Shown piece by piece: positions 8,527-17,110 of a DNA stretch of 64,000 bases. Where the stretch lies: contig CAZMOZ010000009.1 of the NCBI GenBank assembly GCA_964568145.1, positions 117,207 to 181,206 of the forward strand, in the 5' to 3' direction. Source of the DNA: DSVZ01 sp964568145. GTDB lineage: Bacteria; Verrucomicrobiota; Verrucomicrobiia; Limisphaerales; J093. Under the pieces are notes generated by a model. That model was given only the letters and a program-made list of their open reading frames with translations, made no database searches and was not told where the DNA came from. The stretch's first letter is position 1; each line of letters begins with the position of its first letter. Position numbers and translations under genes: made by a program.

Positions 8527-8610
8527 CATCGGGTGTCGGGAGCGGATGCCAGATGCCGGAAGCGGGGAACGAGGATCGAGGATGCCCGCTTCTCACTTCG
8601 GATTTCGCGG
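8527..8610. repeat. Degenerate 7-base periodic array
   Basis: About twelve successive heptamers of changing sequence keep a 7-base register (for example GCATCGG, GTGTCGG; later ACGAGGA, TCGAGGA; then TTCTCAC, TTCGGAT). It fills the gap between the rhodanese gene and dapF. Its right-hand half resembles the reverse complement of the array at 26963-27047, including the adjoining GC-rich block at about 8606-8625. Confidence 0.55.
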
Positions 8611-8627
8611 CCGCTGGCCGCGCCGGC

Positions 8628-9047
8628 TTACTTCACCGTCGGCTGGCCGGCGGCCTGCCAGGCGTTGAAGCCGCCGTCCAGATGGGTGACGTCCTTGAAG
8701 CCCAGTTGTTGAAACACCTCCAGCGATTTGGTGCTGCGGCGGCCCGAGGCGCAATGGACGAGATACGGCTGGTTGCGGTCGAGTTCGCCCAGCTTCCGGG
8801 CGAAGTCGGGGGCGTTGAAGTCAATGAGCCGGGCGTCCTTGATGTGGGCGATGGCGTATTCCTGCGGCGTCCGCACGTCAATCACCACCACCTTCCCCTC
8901 CGCGACGAGCCGGGCGGCGCCGGCGGGGTCCACGTGGACGCTCCGGGTGGCCGGCGGGGCGGAAGCCGAGGACGGCGGCGCGCTGTTCCGGGAGCAGGCC
9001 GGGAGTAACCCGAGCAGGGCAAGAAACGTCAGTTTCACGAAGCGCAT
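8628..9047 (-). CDS. Rhodanese-domain lipoprotein
   Basis: The 139-residue protein has a signal peptide ending in a lipobox (LLPAC, cysteine at residue 18), so it should be anchored to a membrane facing the periplasm. After a serine/proline linker comes a single rhodanese domain with VVVIDVRTPQEYAIAHI and the active-site loop HCASGRRS, with the catalytic cysteine at about residue 99. Such domains transfer or bind sulfane sulfur; the partner is unknown. It heads the minus-strand block and is divergent from the exporter adaptor at 9231. Confidence 0.88.
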   Translation of the reverse strand: MRFVKLTFLALLGLLPACSRNSAPPSSASAPPATRSVHVDPAGAARLVAEGKVVVIDVRTPQEYAIAHIKDARLIDFNAPDFARKLGELDRNQPYLVHCASGRRSTKSLEVFQQLGFKDVTHLDGGFNAWQAAGQPTVK

Positions 9048-9230
9048 GGCGCGGACAATGCCACCGGGGCAGCAGCCCGCAAGGGGCTTGCGGCTGAATG
9101 CCCTGGGCGGACGCCGCGTCCATTGTCCGGGCGTCGGCGCCCGGTGGAACGGGACGCCGGACGCCGGCGGTTGTTTGTGAACCCATTTGCCCGTACACGT
9201 ATCATTGGTTAGGCTCTGTCGCTTCGATTC

Positions 9231-10538
9231 ATGAAGAAGCTAGTTGTCGTCGTTGTCGTGCTGTTGATCGCGGGCTATGTCGGTTACCGCCAGTGGCCGG
9301 CGTGGCGGGCCGCGTTGCCGGCCGGAAACACCAGTCCGGAACGGCCGAAGACCGCCGTGGTCATCCAGACCAACATCAATTTCGCCGTGAACGCCGCCGG
9401 CGAAATCGGCCCCGCCGAGCAGGTGTCCGTGCGCCCCGAGATCAACGGCCGGATCGAGCAACTGCCGGTGGATGTGGGCGACAGCGTCCGCAAGGGGGAC
9501 CTGCTCTTCGCGCTCGACGACAAGGAGCTGCAGCAGCAGAAGGCCTCCCAACTGACGGGCATCGAGCGGGCGCAGCTCGAGCTCGAACAGGCCGAGCGCA
9601 ATTACCGGCGCTCCGAGGAGCTGTTCGCCGAGAATCTCATTTCCAAGGAGCTGTACGAAAACGCCAAAACCGCCTTCGAACTGGCCAAGAATTCGCTGCA
9701 GCGCGCCCAGCGCGAGCAGGCCTTGATCGAGGAGCGCCTCACCAAGACCAAGGTGGTCGCGCCGTTCGATTGCACGGTGCTCACACGGCCGGTCTCGATC
9801 GGCCAGGCGGTGTCCGGCTCGGGCGGGTTCAACAGCGGCACCGAGGTGCTGACCATCGCCGACCTGAACTCGATGGTCATCAACGCCCACATCAACCAGG
9901 CCGACGTGCCCCGGCTCCAGGTGAACCAGTTGGTGGAGGTCGCCGTCGAGGCGGTGACCGGGTTGAAGGTGACCGGCGTCGTCGAGCGGATCGCGCCGCA
10001 GGCCACGATCAAGAACAACATCAAAGGCTTCGCCGCCCGCATCCTGCTCAAGAACGTGGACCAGCGCGTCCGGCCGGGCATGACGGCCAACATCAAGATC
10101 CCCGTGGCCTCCGCCGAGAACGTGCTGGCCGTGCCGCTGGCGGCGGTGTTCACCGAGAAGGACCCCGAGTCCGGCCAGTACGAGCGATTTGTGTACGTGG
10201 AGCGTGGCGGCACGCTCGAAAAGCGCTTGGTCAAGGTGGGGGTCGCGGATTACTTCTTTGCCGAAGTCCAGGAAGGCCTCGCCCCGGGTGAGACCGTGGC
10301 GCTGGAACTGCCCAAGGAAATCCGCGACAAACAGCCGCCCGGCGGCTTGCTGGCGGGGTCGCGACCGGGCCAGCAAGGAGGCGGCCTGCCGCTGTTCCGC
10401 GCCGCGACGGCGCCGCCCGCCGCCACCAACGTCACCACACCGCCCGTCACCCCGCCCGGCCCGTCCACCCCTGTGGCCACCCCCACCGCCGCCCCCGCGC
10501 CGGCCGCGGCCCGCCCGGCCGCCGGCGGCACCCGTTGA
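9231..10538 (+). CDS. MacA/HlyD-family periplasmic adaptor
   Basis: The 435-residue adaptor has an N-terminal membrane anchor (KLVVVVVVLLIAGYVGYR), a lipoyl half (GRIEQLPVDVGDSVRKGDLLF), a coiled alpha-hairpin rich in glutamine and glutamate (about residues 100-175), a second lipoyl half (TKTKVVAPFDCTVL) and beta-barrel and membrane-proximal domains. The last 60 residues are a proline/alanine/threonine-rich tail, unusual for the family and probably disordered. It opens an operon with ATPase, DoxX and two permease genes. The ATPase start follows closely after its stop. Confidence 0.92.
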   Translation: MKKLVVVVVVLLIAGYVGYRQWPAWRAALPAGNTSPERPKTAVVIQTNINFAVNAAGEIGPAEQVSVRPEINGRIEQLPVDVGDSVRKGDLLFALDDKELQQQKASQLTGIERAQLELEQAERNYRRSEELFAENLISKELYENAKTAFELAKNSLQRAQREQALIEERLTKTKVVAPFDCTVLTRPVSIGQAVSGSGGFNSGTEVLTIADLNSMVINAHINQADVPRLQVNQLVEVAVEAVTGLKVTGVVERIAPQATIKNNIKGFAARILLKNVDQRVRPGMTANIKIPVASAENVLAVPLAAVFTEKDPESGQYERFVYVERGGTLEKRLVKVGVADYFFAEVQEGLAPGETVALELPKEIRDKQPPGGLLAGSRPGQQGGGLPLFRAATAPPAATNVTTPPVTPPGPSTPVATPTAAPAPAAARPAAGGTR

Positions 10539-10555
10539 CCCCTTTCCGGCTGCGC

Positions 10556-11296
10556 ATGGCACTCGTCGAACTCCGCAACGTCAGCAAGTTCTACCACCTG
10601 GGCGAGGAGGAAATCCGCGCGTTGGACGATGTCTCGCTGGACATCCACAGCGGCGAGTTCATCTCCATCATCGGGCCGTCGGGCAGCGGCAAGTCCACGC
10701 TCATGCACATCCTGGGCTGCCTGGACAGCCCCACGCGCGGCACGGTGAAGCTGGACGGGGTGATGATCCAGGACGCCGCGCCGCGCCAGCTTGCCTCCAT
10801 CCGGAACCGGAAGATCGGCTTCGTGTTCCAGTTCTTCAACCTCCTGCCCAAGCTGACCGTGGTGCAGAACGTCGAGCTGCCCATGATTTACAGCGGCGTG
10901 CCCGCGCGCGAACGCCGGCGCCGGGCCATGGCCGCGCTCGAGGCGGTGGACCTCGCCAACCGCTGGAAGCACCGGCCCAGCCAGCTTTCCGGCGGCCAGC
11001 AGCAGCGCGCCGCCATCGCCCGCGCGCTGGTCAACGACCCGCGCATCATCTTCGCCGACGAACCCACCGGCAACCTCGACTCCCACACTGGCGAGGCCAT
11101 CCTCGGGCTGTTCCGCGAACTCAGCCGACAGGGCCGCACCATCGTGCTGGTCACGCACGATCCCGAAATCGCCGCCGTCACCCCGCGGCGCATCGAGATC
11201 CGCGACGGCAGGATCGCGCAGAAGGTGGATCTGACGCTGGCCGGCCTGGACCGCCCGCTCCACCCGGGCACACCGCCGGCGGCGACCGCTTCATGA
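10556..11296 (+). CDS. MacB-type ABC transporter ATPase
   Basis: The 246-residue cytosolic ATPase powers the exporter encoded around it. Walker A is GPSGSGKST, the Q loop lies in IGFVFQFFNLLPKL, the ABC signature is LSGGQQQRAAIARAL, Walker B is IIFADEPTGNLDS, and the switch histidine is in VTHDPE. These are typical of the LolD/MacB subfamily. The ATG at 10556 gives MALVELRNVSKFY; a TTG at 10535 overlapping the adaptor stop is a less likely start. The C-terminal extension of about 30 residues is proline-rich. Its stop overlaps the ATG of the DoxX gene. Confidence 0.93.
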   Translation: MALVELRNVSKFYHLGEEEIRALDDVSLDIHSGEFISIIGPSGSGKSTLMHILGCLDSPTRGTVKLDGVMIQDAAPRQLASIRNRKIGFVFQFFNLLPKLTVVQNVELPMIYSGVPARERRRRAMAALEAVDLANRWKHRPSQLSGGQQQRAAIARALVNDPRIIFADEPTGNLDSHTGEAILGLFRELSRQGRTIVLVTHDPEIAAVTPRRIEIRDGRIAQKVDLTLAGLDRPLHPGTPPAATAS

Positions 11297-11769
11297 AACG
11301 CGCGCTGTTCCGGATTCTGTTCGGCGGCATCGCCGGCAACGCCCTGTCCGTGGACCTTGGCCTGGCCGTGTTGCGCGTGGCCGCCGGCTTCCTGCTCTGC
11401 GTGCTGTCTTACGGAGTCTTGTTCCATGCCGGGGGCTGGGGGCCGCCGCCGTGGTTCATCGAGCACGTGACGAAGCTCGGCTTTCCGGCGCCGCTCTGGT
11501 TTGCCTGGCTGGCACTGCTGTCCGAGTTCGCCGGCGGGATGTTGATGGCGCTGGGCCTGCTCACGCGCCTGATGGCCCTGCTCAACGCCGTGACCACCGG
11601 CGTGGCGGCGTTCTGGCACCATGAACATCCCACCGGCGACGGCCTGCCGGCCCTGGCCATGTTCGTGATGACCACCGCGGTGCTGGCGGCGGGACCGGGC
11701 CGGTTCAGCCTGGATGCGCTGGCGCGGTGGTTCCAGCCCGCGCGGCCGGCCGCGCCGCCGCGTTCCTGA
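11293..11769 (+). CDS. DoxX-family membrane protein
   Basis: The 158-residue protein has four hydrophobic segments (about residues 20-40, 70-88, 92-108 and 122-138) and the DoxX pattern in LRVAAGFLLCVLSYG, LLSEFAGGMLMALGLLTRLMAL and FWHHEHPT. The ATG overlaps the ATPase stop in an ATGA, and the permease follows within a few bases, so it is translated as part of the exporter operon. DoxX proteins are linked to thiosulfate:quinone oxidation or redox protection. A role in this exporter is not known, and its position between ATPase and permease is unusual. Confidence 0.85.
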   Translation: MKRALFRILFGGIAGNALSVDLGLAVLRVAAGFLLCVLSYGVLFHAGGWGPPPWFIEHVTKLGFPAPLWFAWLALLSEFAGGMLMALGLLTRLMALLNAVTTGVAAFWHHEHPTGDGLPALAMFVMTTAVLAAGPGRFSLDALARWFQPARPAAPPRS

Positions 11770-11776
11770 CGTGCCC

Positions 11777-13258
11777 ATGCAGCCCGCCCCGCCCATGCCC
11801 GAGCCCCGGCACACGCCGCGTTTGTTGCCGAACCTGGCGACGACGATCGGCGCCGGGTTCCGCGAAATCTGGGCGCACAAGTTCCGCTCGATGCTCACCA
11901 TGCTGGGCATCATCCTGGGCGTCTCCAGCCTGGTGGCGATGTCGGCGCTGGTCAAAGGCATGGAAAAAGGCGCCAAGGAGGCGCTCATTGCCATCGGCGG
12001 CCTCGAGAAGGTGCGCGTCGAGCCGCAAAGCGTGCCGCCGGAACAAATGCATCTGCGCGACCAGGCCGTGGGCATCACGCTCAACGACGTGCGGGCCCTC
12101 GAGGCCAGCGCGCCGCTGGTGACGCGGATTTCCCCGGAGATGCGCCTGCCGGCCACGGTGTCGGCCAACGGCAAGAACTTCCGCCCGTTCATCTGCAACG
12201 GCGTCTGGCCCGTGGCGCTGGAGATGAGCGAGCACGTCATCGCCCACGGCCGCATGTTCAACGAGATTGACGACGAGCTGGCCCGCAACGTGTGCGTCAT
12301 CGGCACCGCCACGCGCGACGAACTCTGGGGCTCCCCGGAGGAGACCGGCCGCGAGATCATTCCGATCGGCGAGACGCTGCACATCAACGGCGTGCCGTTC
12401 ACGGTCATCGGGATGTTCCAGCATTACGAGAGCGAGCAGGAGCGCAAACGCCGCGAACTCGAGGCCCGGCAGACGGCGCAAGCCGGCACGCAGCCGACCA
12501 CCGGCCCGACGCGCGACCGCGGCTGGCGGGGGCGCGGGGGCAATTTCGTCTTCTGGCTCAAGAACGCCACGGTGTTCATGCCGCTCAACACGGTCTGGAT
12601 CCGCTTCCGCTCCGGGATGGTGATGACCAACTTCGGCCAGGGAGGGCCGGGCGGCGGCAGAGGAGGTGGCGGGGCGGCCGCAGCCGCCGGAGTCATCGGC
12701 GACCCGCGGCTGTCGAACCTGGAACTGAAAATCGCCAGCGTGGACGTGCTGGGCGAGGCGCTGCAGCAAATCCGCAACGTGCTCATGGCCACCCACAAGG
12801 GCATCGAGGATTTCAACTTCCGCACCCAGGAGGACTGGGCGGAGCAGATCAACACCTTCATTCGCAACGCCCGGCTCAGCGGCGGGCTCATCGCCGGCAT
12901 CAGCCTGCTGGTGGGCGGCATCGGCATCATGAACATCATGCTGGCGAGCATCTCAGAGCGCGTCCGCGAAATCGGCATTCGCAAGTCCGTGGGCGCGACC
13001 ACCGGCGACATCTTCATCCAGATCCTGGTCGAGAGCGTGGTGCTGGCCGTGCTGGGCGGGCTGGCGGGGCTGGTGACCGCGTTCGGGCTGGTGCGCATGA
13101 TCGCCGGGTTTTCGCCCACCGAAAACGCCCCGATCGTGACGGCCGGGGCCATGCTGGGGGCCTTCAGCTTCAGCGTGCTCATCGGCATCCTCGCCGGCAT
13201 CGTGCCGGCCGTGAAAGCGGCCCGGCTCAACCCCATCCAGGCGTTGCGGTATGAGTAA
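11777..13258 (+). CDS. MacB-type ABC permease (first of two)
   Basis: The 493-residue permease has the MacB/FtsX layout. One transmembrane segment lies near the N-terminus (MLTMLGIILGVSSLVAMSAL), followed by a large periplasmic domain of about 300 residues and three C-terminal transmembrane segments starting at GGLIAGISLLVGGIGIMNIM. The motif SERVREIGIRKSVGA matches the coupling region. A glycine-rich insert (GQGGPGGGRGGGG) lies in the periplasmic part, next to an arginine/glycine stretch. I chose the ATG at 11777; a GTG at 11771 is also possible. It is paralogous to the next permease, which suggests a heterodimer or recent duplication. Confidence 0.92.
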   Translation: MQPAPPMPEPRHTPRLLPNLATTIGAGFREIWAHKFRSMLTMLGIILGVSSLVAMSALVKGMEKGAKEALIAIGGLEKVRVEPQSVPPEQMHLRDQAVGITLNDVRALEASAPLVTRISPEMRLPATVSANGKNFRPFICNGVWPVALEMSEHVIAHGRMFNEIDDELARNVCVIGTATRDELWGSPEETGREIIPIGETLHINGVPFTVIGMFQHYESEQERKRRELEARQTAQAGTQPTTGPTRDRGWRGRGGNFVFWLKNATVFMPLNTVWIRFRSGMVMTNFGQGGPGGGRGGGGAAAAAGVIGDPRLSNLELKIASVDVLGEALQQIRNVLMATHKGIEDFNFRTQEDWAEQINTFIRNARLSGGLIAGISLLVGGIGIMNIMLASISERVREIGIRKSVGATTGDIFIQILVESVVLAVLGGLAGLVTAFGLVRMIAGFSPTENAPIVTAGAMLGAFSFSVLIGILAGIVPAVKAARLNPIQALRYE

Positions 13259-13262
13259 GACA

Positions 13263-13378
13263 AGGTGCGAGGTCCGGGGGGCGAGGTGCGGGGGGCGGCG
13301 CTTCTGGCGGCATGACGCCACCGGGATGCGCCGCCGGGTTGCTCGGCAACCGGCAATCGGCAACCGGCAATCGCCTAT
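13263..13378. repeat. Two 7-base periodic arrays between paralogous permeases
   Basis: The first array (13263-13297) has five heptamers related to AGGTGCG and GGGGGCG. The second (13344-13378) has CGGCAAC and CGGCAAT alternating four times, then a diverged unit. Together they fill most of the 123 bases between the two permease genes. The period is exactly seven in both, but the units differ. Confidence 0.65.
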
Positions 13379-13381
13379 CCG

Positions 13382-14737
13382 ATGAGCTTCCTCACCACCA
13401 TCGCCGTCGGCCTGAAAGAAGTGTGGGCGCACAAGTTCCGCTCGCTGCTCACCATGCTCGGCATCATCCTGGGCGTGGCCAGCCTCGTCGGCATGGCGGC
13501 CATCATCAAGGGCATGGAAAACGGCCTGAAGGAGGCGATGATCGCCATGGGCGGCGCCGACAAGGTGCTGCTCGAACAGCAGGATGTCCCCGCCGAGCAG
13601 GAACACCTGGCCGACCAGGCCCCCGGCCGCACCATGTACGATGTGCTCGCCTTGCGCGAAAGCACCCCGCTCCTGCGTCTCATCTCGCCGGAGATGCGCG
13701 TCGAGGACCTGATCGTGACCCGCGGCGACAAACGGGTGTTCCCCTCGGAAGCCTGCGGCGTCTGGCCCGCCGTGTTGGAGATGAATTTGCACACCCTTGA
13801 ACACGGCCGCTTCTTCAACGAGCTGGACGAGGAAAACGCCCACGCCGTCTGCGTCATCGGCACCGGCATCCGCGACGAACTGTTCGGCGCGCCCGAGCAG
13901 GCCGGCCGCGAGATCATCCCGCTGGGAGAAACGATCCTGTTGAACGGCCAGCCGTTCACCATCGTGGGCATGTTCCAGCACTACGAAAGCGAGGAGGAGC
14001 GGAAACAGCGCGAACTGGCGCTGCGCCCGCCCCGCGAAACCCAGGCCGGGCCCGCGCGCCAACGCGGCTGGGGGCGTCGCGGCGGCTGGGCGTTCTGGCG
14101 CAAAAACATGACCCTTTACATGCCGCTGAACACCGCCTGGCTGCGCTTCCGCGCCGCCGGCGACCGCGACGGCATCCCCGACCCGCGGCTTTCGGACATT
14201 GACATCAAAGTGGCCAGCATGGACCTGCTGGAGCCGGCGCTGCAGCAGGCGCGCAACGTCCTCATGGTCACGCACCGTGGCATCGAGGACTTCAACTTCC
14301 GCACGCAGGAGAACCAGCTCGAGAGCATCAACCAGCAGATTCGCAACGCGCGCATGAGCGGCGGCATCATCGCGGCCATCAGCCTGCTGGTGGGCGGCAT
14401 CGGCATCATGAACATCATGCTCGCCAGCATCAACGAGCGCATCCGCGAGATCGGCATCTGCAAGGCCGTTGGCGCCACGGGCCTCGCGATCTTCACGCAA
14501 ATCCTCGTCGAAAGCGTGGTGATCGCGCTGATCGGCGCGGCCCTGGGCGCGGGGGCATCGTTCGGCCTGGTGCGCGTGCTCGAACTCATCACGCCCACGG
14601 CCAACGCGCCGGTGATCACGCCTGTGGCGATGCTGGTGGCGGTGGCGTTCAGCGCGCTGGTGGGCATCGTGGCCGGCCTGCTGCCCGCCATCAAAGCCGC
14701 TCGCCTCAACCCCATCGAAGCCCTGCGGTACGAATAG
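13382..14737 (+). CDS. MacB-type ABC permease (second of two)
   Basis: The 451-residue permease is closely related to its upstream neighbour: LKEVWAHKFRSLLTMLG here against FREIWAHKFRSMLTMLG there. It has an N-terminal transmembrane segment, a periplasmic domain with an arginine/glycine-rich patch near residues 220-240, and three C-terminal transmembrane segments ending in AGLLPAIKAARLNPIEALRYE. The coupling motif INERIREIGICKAVGA has cysteine where the first paralogue has arginine. The start ATG follows directly after a 7-base array. It ends the operon and faces the zinc-ribbon gene. Confidence 0.92.
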   Translation: MSFLTTIAVGLKEVWAHKFRSLLTMLGIILGVASLVGMAAIIKGMENGLKEAMIAMGGADKVLLEQQDVPAEQEHLADQAPGRTMYDVLALRESTPLLRLISPEMRVEDLIVTRGDKRVFPSEACGVWPAVLEMNLHTLEHGRFFNELDEENAHAVCVIGTGIRDELFGAPEQAGREIIPLGETILLNGQPFTIVGMFQHYESEEERKQRELALRPPRETQAGPARQRGWGRRGGWAFWRKNMTLYMPLNTAWLRFRAAGDRDGIPDPRLSDIDIKVASMDLLEPALQQARNVLMVTHRGIEDFNFRTQENQLESINQQIRNARMSGGIIAAISLLVGGIGIMNIMLASINERIREIGICKAVGATGLAIFTQILVESVVIALIGAALGAGASFGLVRVLELITPTANAPVITPVAMLVAVAFSALVGIVAGLLPAIKAARLNPIEALRYE

Positions 14738-14788
14738 ACCGTCGCGGCGCCAGCGCGCAACGCAGCGGCAGATTAAGGCCCGGAACGA

Positions 14789-14811
14789 CCGGGCTGGCTG
14801 TTCCAGCCCGG
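14789..14811. terminator. Perfect hairpin between convergent genes
   Basis: CCGGGCTGG (14789-14797) pairs with CCAGCCCGG (14803-14811) across a five-base loop. It lies between the stops of the second permease (plus) and the zinc-ribbon gene (minus), three bases from the latter. There is no T tract on either side, so it may be a transcript-end stabiliser or a Rho-assisted stop. Confidence 0.55.
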
Positions 14812-14813
14812 CC

Positions 14814-15008
14814 TCAGTTGGGGCGGCCGGTGAGCACGCCGCCGAGGAAGAAGGCAAAGCCCAGGATGCACTCGCAGTGCGGGCATGAGTACATCACTTC
14901 CTTCTTCACGGCGCCGACCGCTTCCTTGACGACCTTCCGGCTCCCTTCGGTGCCCGCGGACCGCTCTCCCAGCGTGACAGCTTTTTTGCAGTAAGGACAC
15001 TTGGTCAT
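14814..15008 (-). CDS. Small zinc-ribbon protein
   Basis: The 64-residue protein has two cysteine pairs, CPYC at residues 4-7 and CPHC near residues 43-46, as expected for a single structural zinc site. Between them lies a basic, helix-prone stretch (SRKVVKEAVGAVKKEV). The C-terminus (LGFAFFLGGVLTGRPN) is hydrophobic and could contact a membrane or partner. No enzyme motif is seen. A role as a small nucleic-acid or protein-binding factor is possible but not shown. Confidence 0.7.
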   Translation of the reverse strand: MTKCPYCKKAVTLGERSAGTEGSRKVVKEAVGAVKKEVMYSCPHCECILGFAFFLGGVLTGRPN

Positions 15009-15028
15009 GGCTGTTCTCCTTTGTTTGA

Positions 15029-15094
15029 GCCCGAAAACCGAAGTTGGCTGTAGCGCGGCACGTCCCGCCAGCCCAACTTCGGATTTCGGGTTGA
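15029..15094. repeat. Palindromic intergenic element, copy 1
   Basis: The arms CCCGAAAACCGAAGTTGG and CCAACTTCGGATTTCGGG flank a GC-rich core. It is one of nine copies in the window. This one lies upstream of the zinc-ribbon gene, about 300 bases beyond the 3' end of the acetyltransferase gene. The rest of the 384-base gap shows no gene. Confidence 0.8.
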
Positions 15095-15313
15095 ACTGGA
15101 TTTGTTCGGAACCTACCGGCTCTCCGGAAAGAAAGACAAGCCAGCGTTACCTGGCCGGGCGCATCTCAATTTCGTGGCGGCTGCTGGCAGATCGTAGTGG
15201 CCCAGGCGACCTCGTTTGGGCCGTGCCGCGGGCGACCCGCCCGCTGGGACCCCGCTTTGCCGACCGCAACCACAAGAAGGCAGGGCTCGACGGAGTCTCG
15301 CCCCACCCCGTTG

Positions 15314-15348
15314 GGTCGAAGGTCGAAAGTCGAAGGTCGAAGGCCAGA
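15314..15348. repeat. 7-base periodic array
   Basis: Five heptamers in tandem: GGTCGAA, GGTCGAA, AGTCGAA, GGTCGAA, then a diverged GGCCAGA. It lies in the gap between the zinc-ribbon gene and the acetyltransferase gene, close to the 3' end of the latter. Confidence 0.7.
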
Positions 15349-15392
15349 ACAACGAACCAAGTACCAAAAACAACCTACAAAGCCAGCCCGCC

Positions 15393-15965
15393 TCACGCCG
15401 CCTCGTGCCAGCCGGCCTCGGGGTCCCAGTCCCGACGCAGGATGGCCAGCAGCACCACGTCCTCGTACACGCTCCACTTACGCACCCGTTGCCGCAGCAC
15501 GCCTTCCACCTGAAAGCCCGCCTTGGCCAGCACGCGGCCGGACGCCGGGTTGCGCGTGAGGTGATGCGCGCAGACGCGGTTCAAGCCCAGTTGCGTGAAG
15601 CCATAGTCCACCACCGCGCGCACCGCCTCGAGCGCATAGCCGCGCCCCCACCACGGCACGCCGATCCACAACCCCAGCTCCGCCTGGAGGTGGTCGGGGT
15701 CAATGTCGCGGAGGCCGATGCCGCCGATCAGGCCGGGCTCCTGCTTGAACTCGATGGCGAACGACGCGGCCCGGCCCTCGGCAAAGGCCTGCGCCTGCTC
15801 CGCGATCCACTGCGCCGCCAGGCCCTCCGGATACGGATGCGGGATGGAAATGGTCGTGTCCGCCACTTCCCGCGCGCCGGCCAGTTCATGCAAACGCGCG
15901 GCGTCGGCGGGCGCGAACGGCCGCAGCCGCAGCCGCACGGTGTCGAGGATGGGTTGGGAGATCAT
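15393..15965 (-). CDS. GNAT acetyltransferase, RimJ/RimL type
   Basis: The 190-residue protein has the RimJ/RimL pattern: TVRLRLRPFAPADAARLHEL at the start, IGGIGLRDIDPDHLQAELG, the acetyl-CoA loop WIGVPWWGRGYALEAVRAV, and ARGLNRVCAH-like and NPASGRVLAKAGF motifs, ending in WSVYEDVVLLAILRRDW. It should acetylate an amine, often a protein N-terminus or a small molecule. The ATG at 15965 matches the family start; longer readings add unrelated sequence. It lies 11 bases downstream of the CPBP protease gene in the same direction. Confidence 0.9.
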   Translation of the reverse strand: MISQPILDTVRLRLRPFAPADAARLHELAGAREVADTTISIPHPYPEGLAAQWIAEQAQAFAEGRAASFAIEFKQEPGLIGGIGLRDIDPDHLQAELGLWIGVPWWGRGYALEAVRAVVDYGFTQLGLNRVCAHHLTRNPASGRVLAKAGFQVEGVLRQRVRKWSVYEDVVLLAILRRDWDPEAGWHEAA

Positions 15966-15976
15966 GCGCCGGGGAG

Positions 15977-16690
15977 TTACCAGAAGTTCCAGGCGCCTCT
16001 CCAGACCACCCAGAGCCCGAGCAGGAAGTTCGTGATGGCGTGGGCCGTGATCGCGTCGCCCAGGCGGCGCTTGTGGATCATCAGGCCGAGATAGGCCGCG
16101 CCGCACAGGATGCCCGCCAGCCACTCGAAGTGGATCAGGCCGAAGACCACCGAGGTCACGACAAAGGGCGTCCAGACCAGTGTTCCGAACGGCACGGCCA
16201 TGAAATCCGCCTTGATCAGGTACCGGTACAGGAACGACCGGAAAAACGCCTCCTCAAGCGGCGGCACCACCAGCGTCGAGCCGGCAACGCGCACCACCAC
16301 GAACAGCCAGCCCAGCGCGCTGCCCGCGCCGAACTGGGCGAAAGGATTCCACGGCGTCGGCGTCTCGGACTGATCGGGCGGCGCGGCCAGGCCCACCTTG
16401 GCCAGCACCGCATCCAGGCGCGGGTAATGCGGGTCCAGTCCCACCCAGACGACGCAGACGCCCACGCCCACCGCCACCGCCTCCCAACTGAACGCCCAGC
16501 GGGCCTCGGTCACGTACGGCCACATCAGCCAGACCAGCCACGCGCCCACGAGGGTCTTGCCCAGGTACACCCAGTACTCCGAGCCGGCGCCCAGCTTGCC
16601 TTGAAGGAACGTCAACGCCACGAAGATGAAGTACGGCAGGAACCGGGCGGACATGGGCGAGGCGGCGAACTGGTCCTTCAGCAGCTTCAT
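15977..16690 (-). CDS. CPBP intramembrane protease, exosortase-associated type
   Basis: The 237-residue membrane protein belongs to the CAAX-protease/bacteriocin-processing family. Motif 1 (PPLEEAFFRSFLYRYL) supplies two glutamates and an arginine. Motif 2 is FGLIHFEW with the histidine, and motif 3 is HAITNFLLGLWV with histidine and asparagine. About six hydrophobic segments are visible. The N-terminal part (SWEAVAVGVGVCVVWVGLDPHYPRLD) resembles the CAAX prenyl protease-related proteins found with exosortase/PEP-CTERM systems. A PEP-CTERM protein gene is present at 30689-31391. No exosortase itself is seen. I chose the ATG at 16690 because longer readings are not protein-like. Confidence 0.85.
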   Translation of the reverse strand: MKLLKDQFAASPMSARFLPYFIFVALTFLQGKLGAGSEYWVYLGKTLVGAWLVWLMWPYVTEARWAFSWEAVAVGVGVCVVWVGLDPHYPRLDAVLAKVGLAAPPDQSETPTPWNPFAQFGAGSALGWLFVVVRVAGSTLVVPPLEEAFFRSFLYRYLIKADFMAVPFGTLVWTPFVVTSVVFGLIHFEWLAGILCGAAYLGLMIHKRRLGDAITAHAITNFLLGLWVVWRGAWNFW

Positions 16691-16742
16691 CGCCGCGCAT
16701 TCCAGCCGAACCCGACCGCGGCGCAAGGCGGAAGTTCCAGGC

Positions 16743-16770
16743 GCGAGGTGCGGGGTGCGAGGTCCGAGGA
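16743..16770. repeat. 7-base periodic array
   Basis: Four heptamers in tandem: GCGAGGT, GCGGGGT, GCGAGGT, CCGAGGA. It lies upstream of the CPBP protease gene, in a 573-base region without a recognisable gene that runs to 17263. Confidence 0.6.
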
Positions 16771-17110
16771 GATAGTGTGCGGCAAGGCGAGGGTAGGGCC
16801 GCGCTGCGTCGCGGCCAGCAGTCAAACGGCCGACCTCCCCGCCACGCCTCACGGCATCACCATAACGGGCCGAGTTTCGTCGCGTACGCCGGGCCGAGGC
16901 TGACCAAGTCCCGCTTTTGGGACGGCGGCGTCCCGACGCTGAAGCCAGGCTCTACGGCCAAGCCGGCCCGAGTGCCTTGCCATCCCGGATCAAGCGCGTC
17001 CGTGCGGGCGCGTTCGTTTTGCCCAAAGTATTGCGGTGATGAATGTTACGCTGCTGTTCAGCGTTTGCGGACACCGGCGCTTCCACGCTGTGGCGATCTG
17101 GCGTCAAGTC

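Noticed and set aside
6549..9008. Long plus-strand open frame (819 codons) across dapA and dapF
   Set aside because: It is opposite well-supported genes and its translation is histidine/arginine-rich low-complexity sequence, typical of antisense frames in GC-rich DNA.
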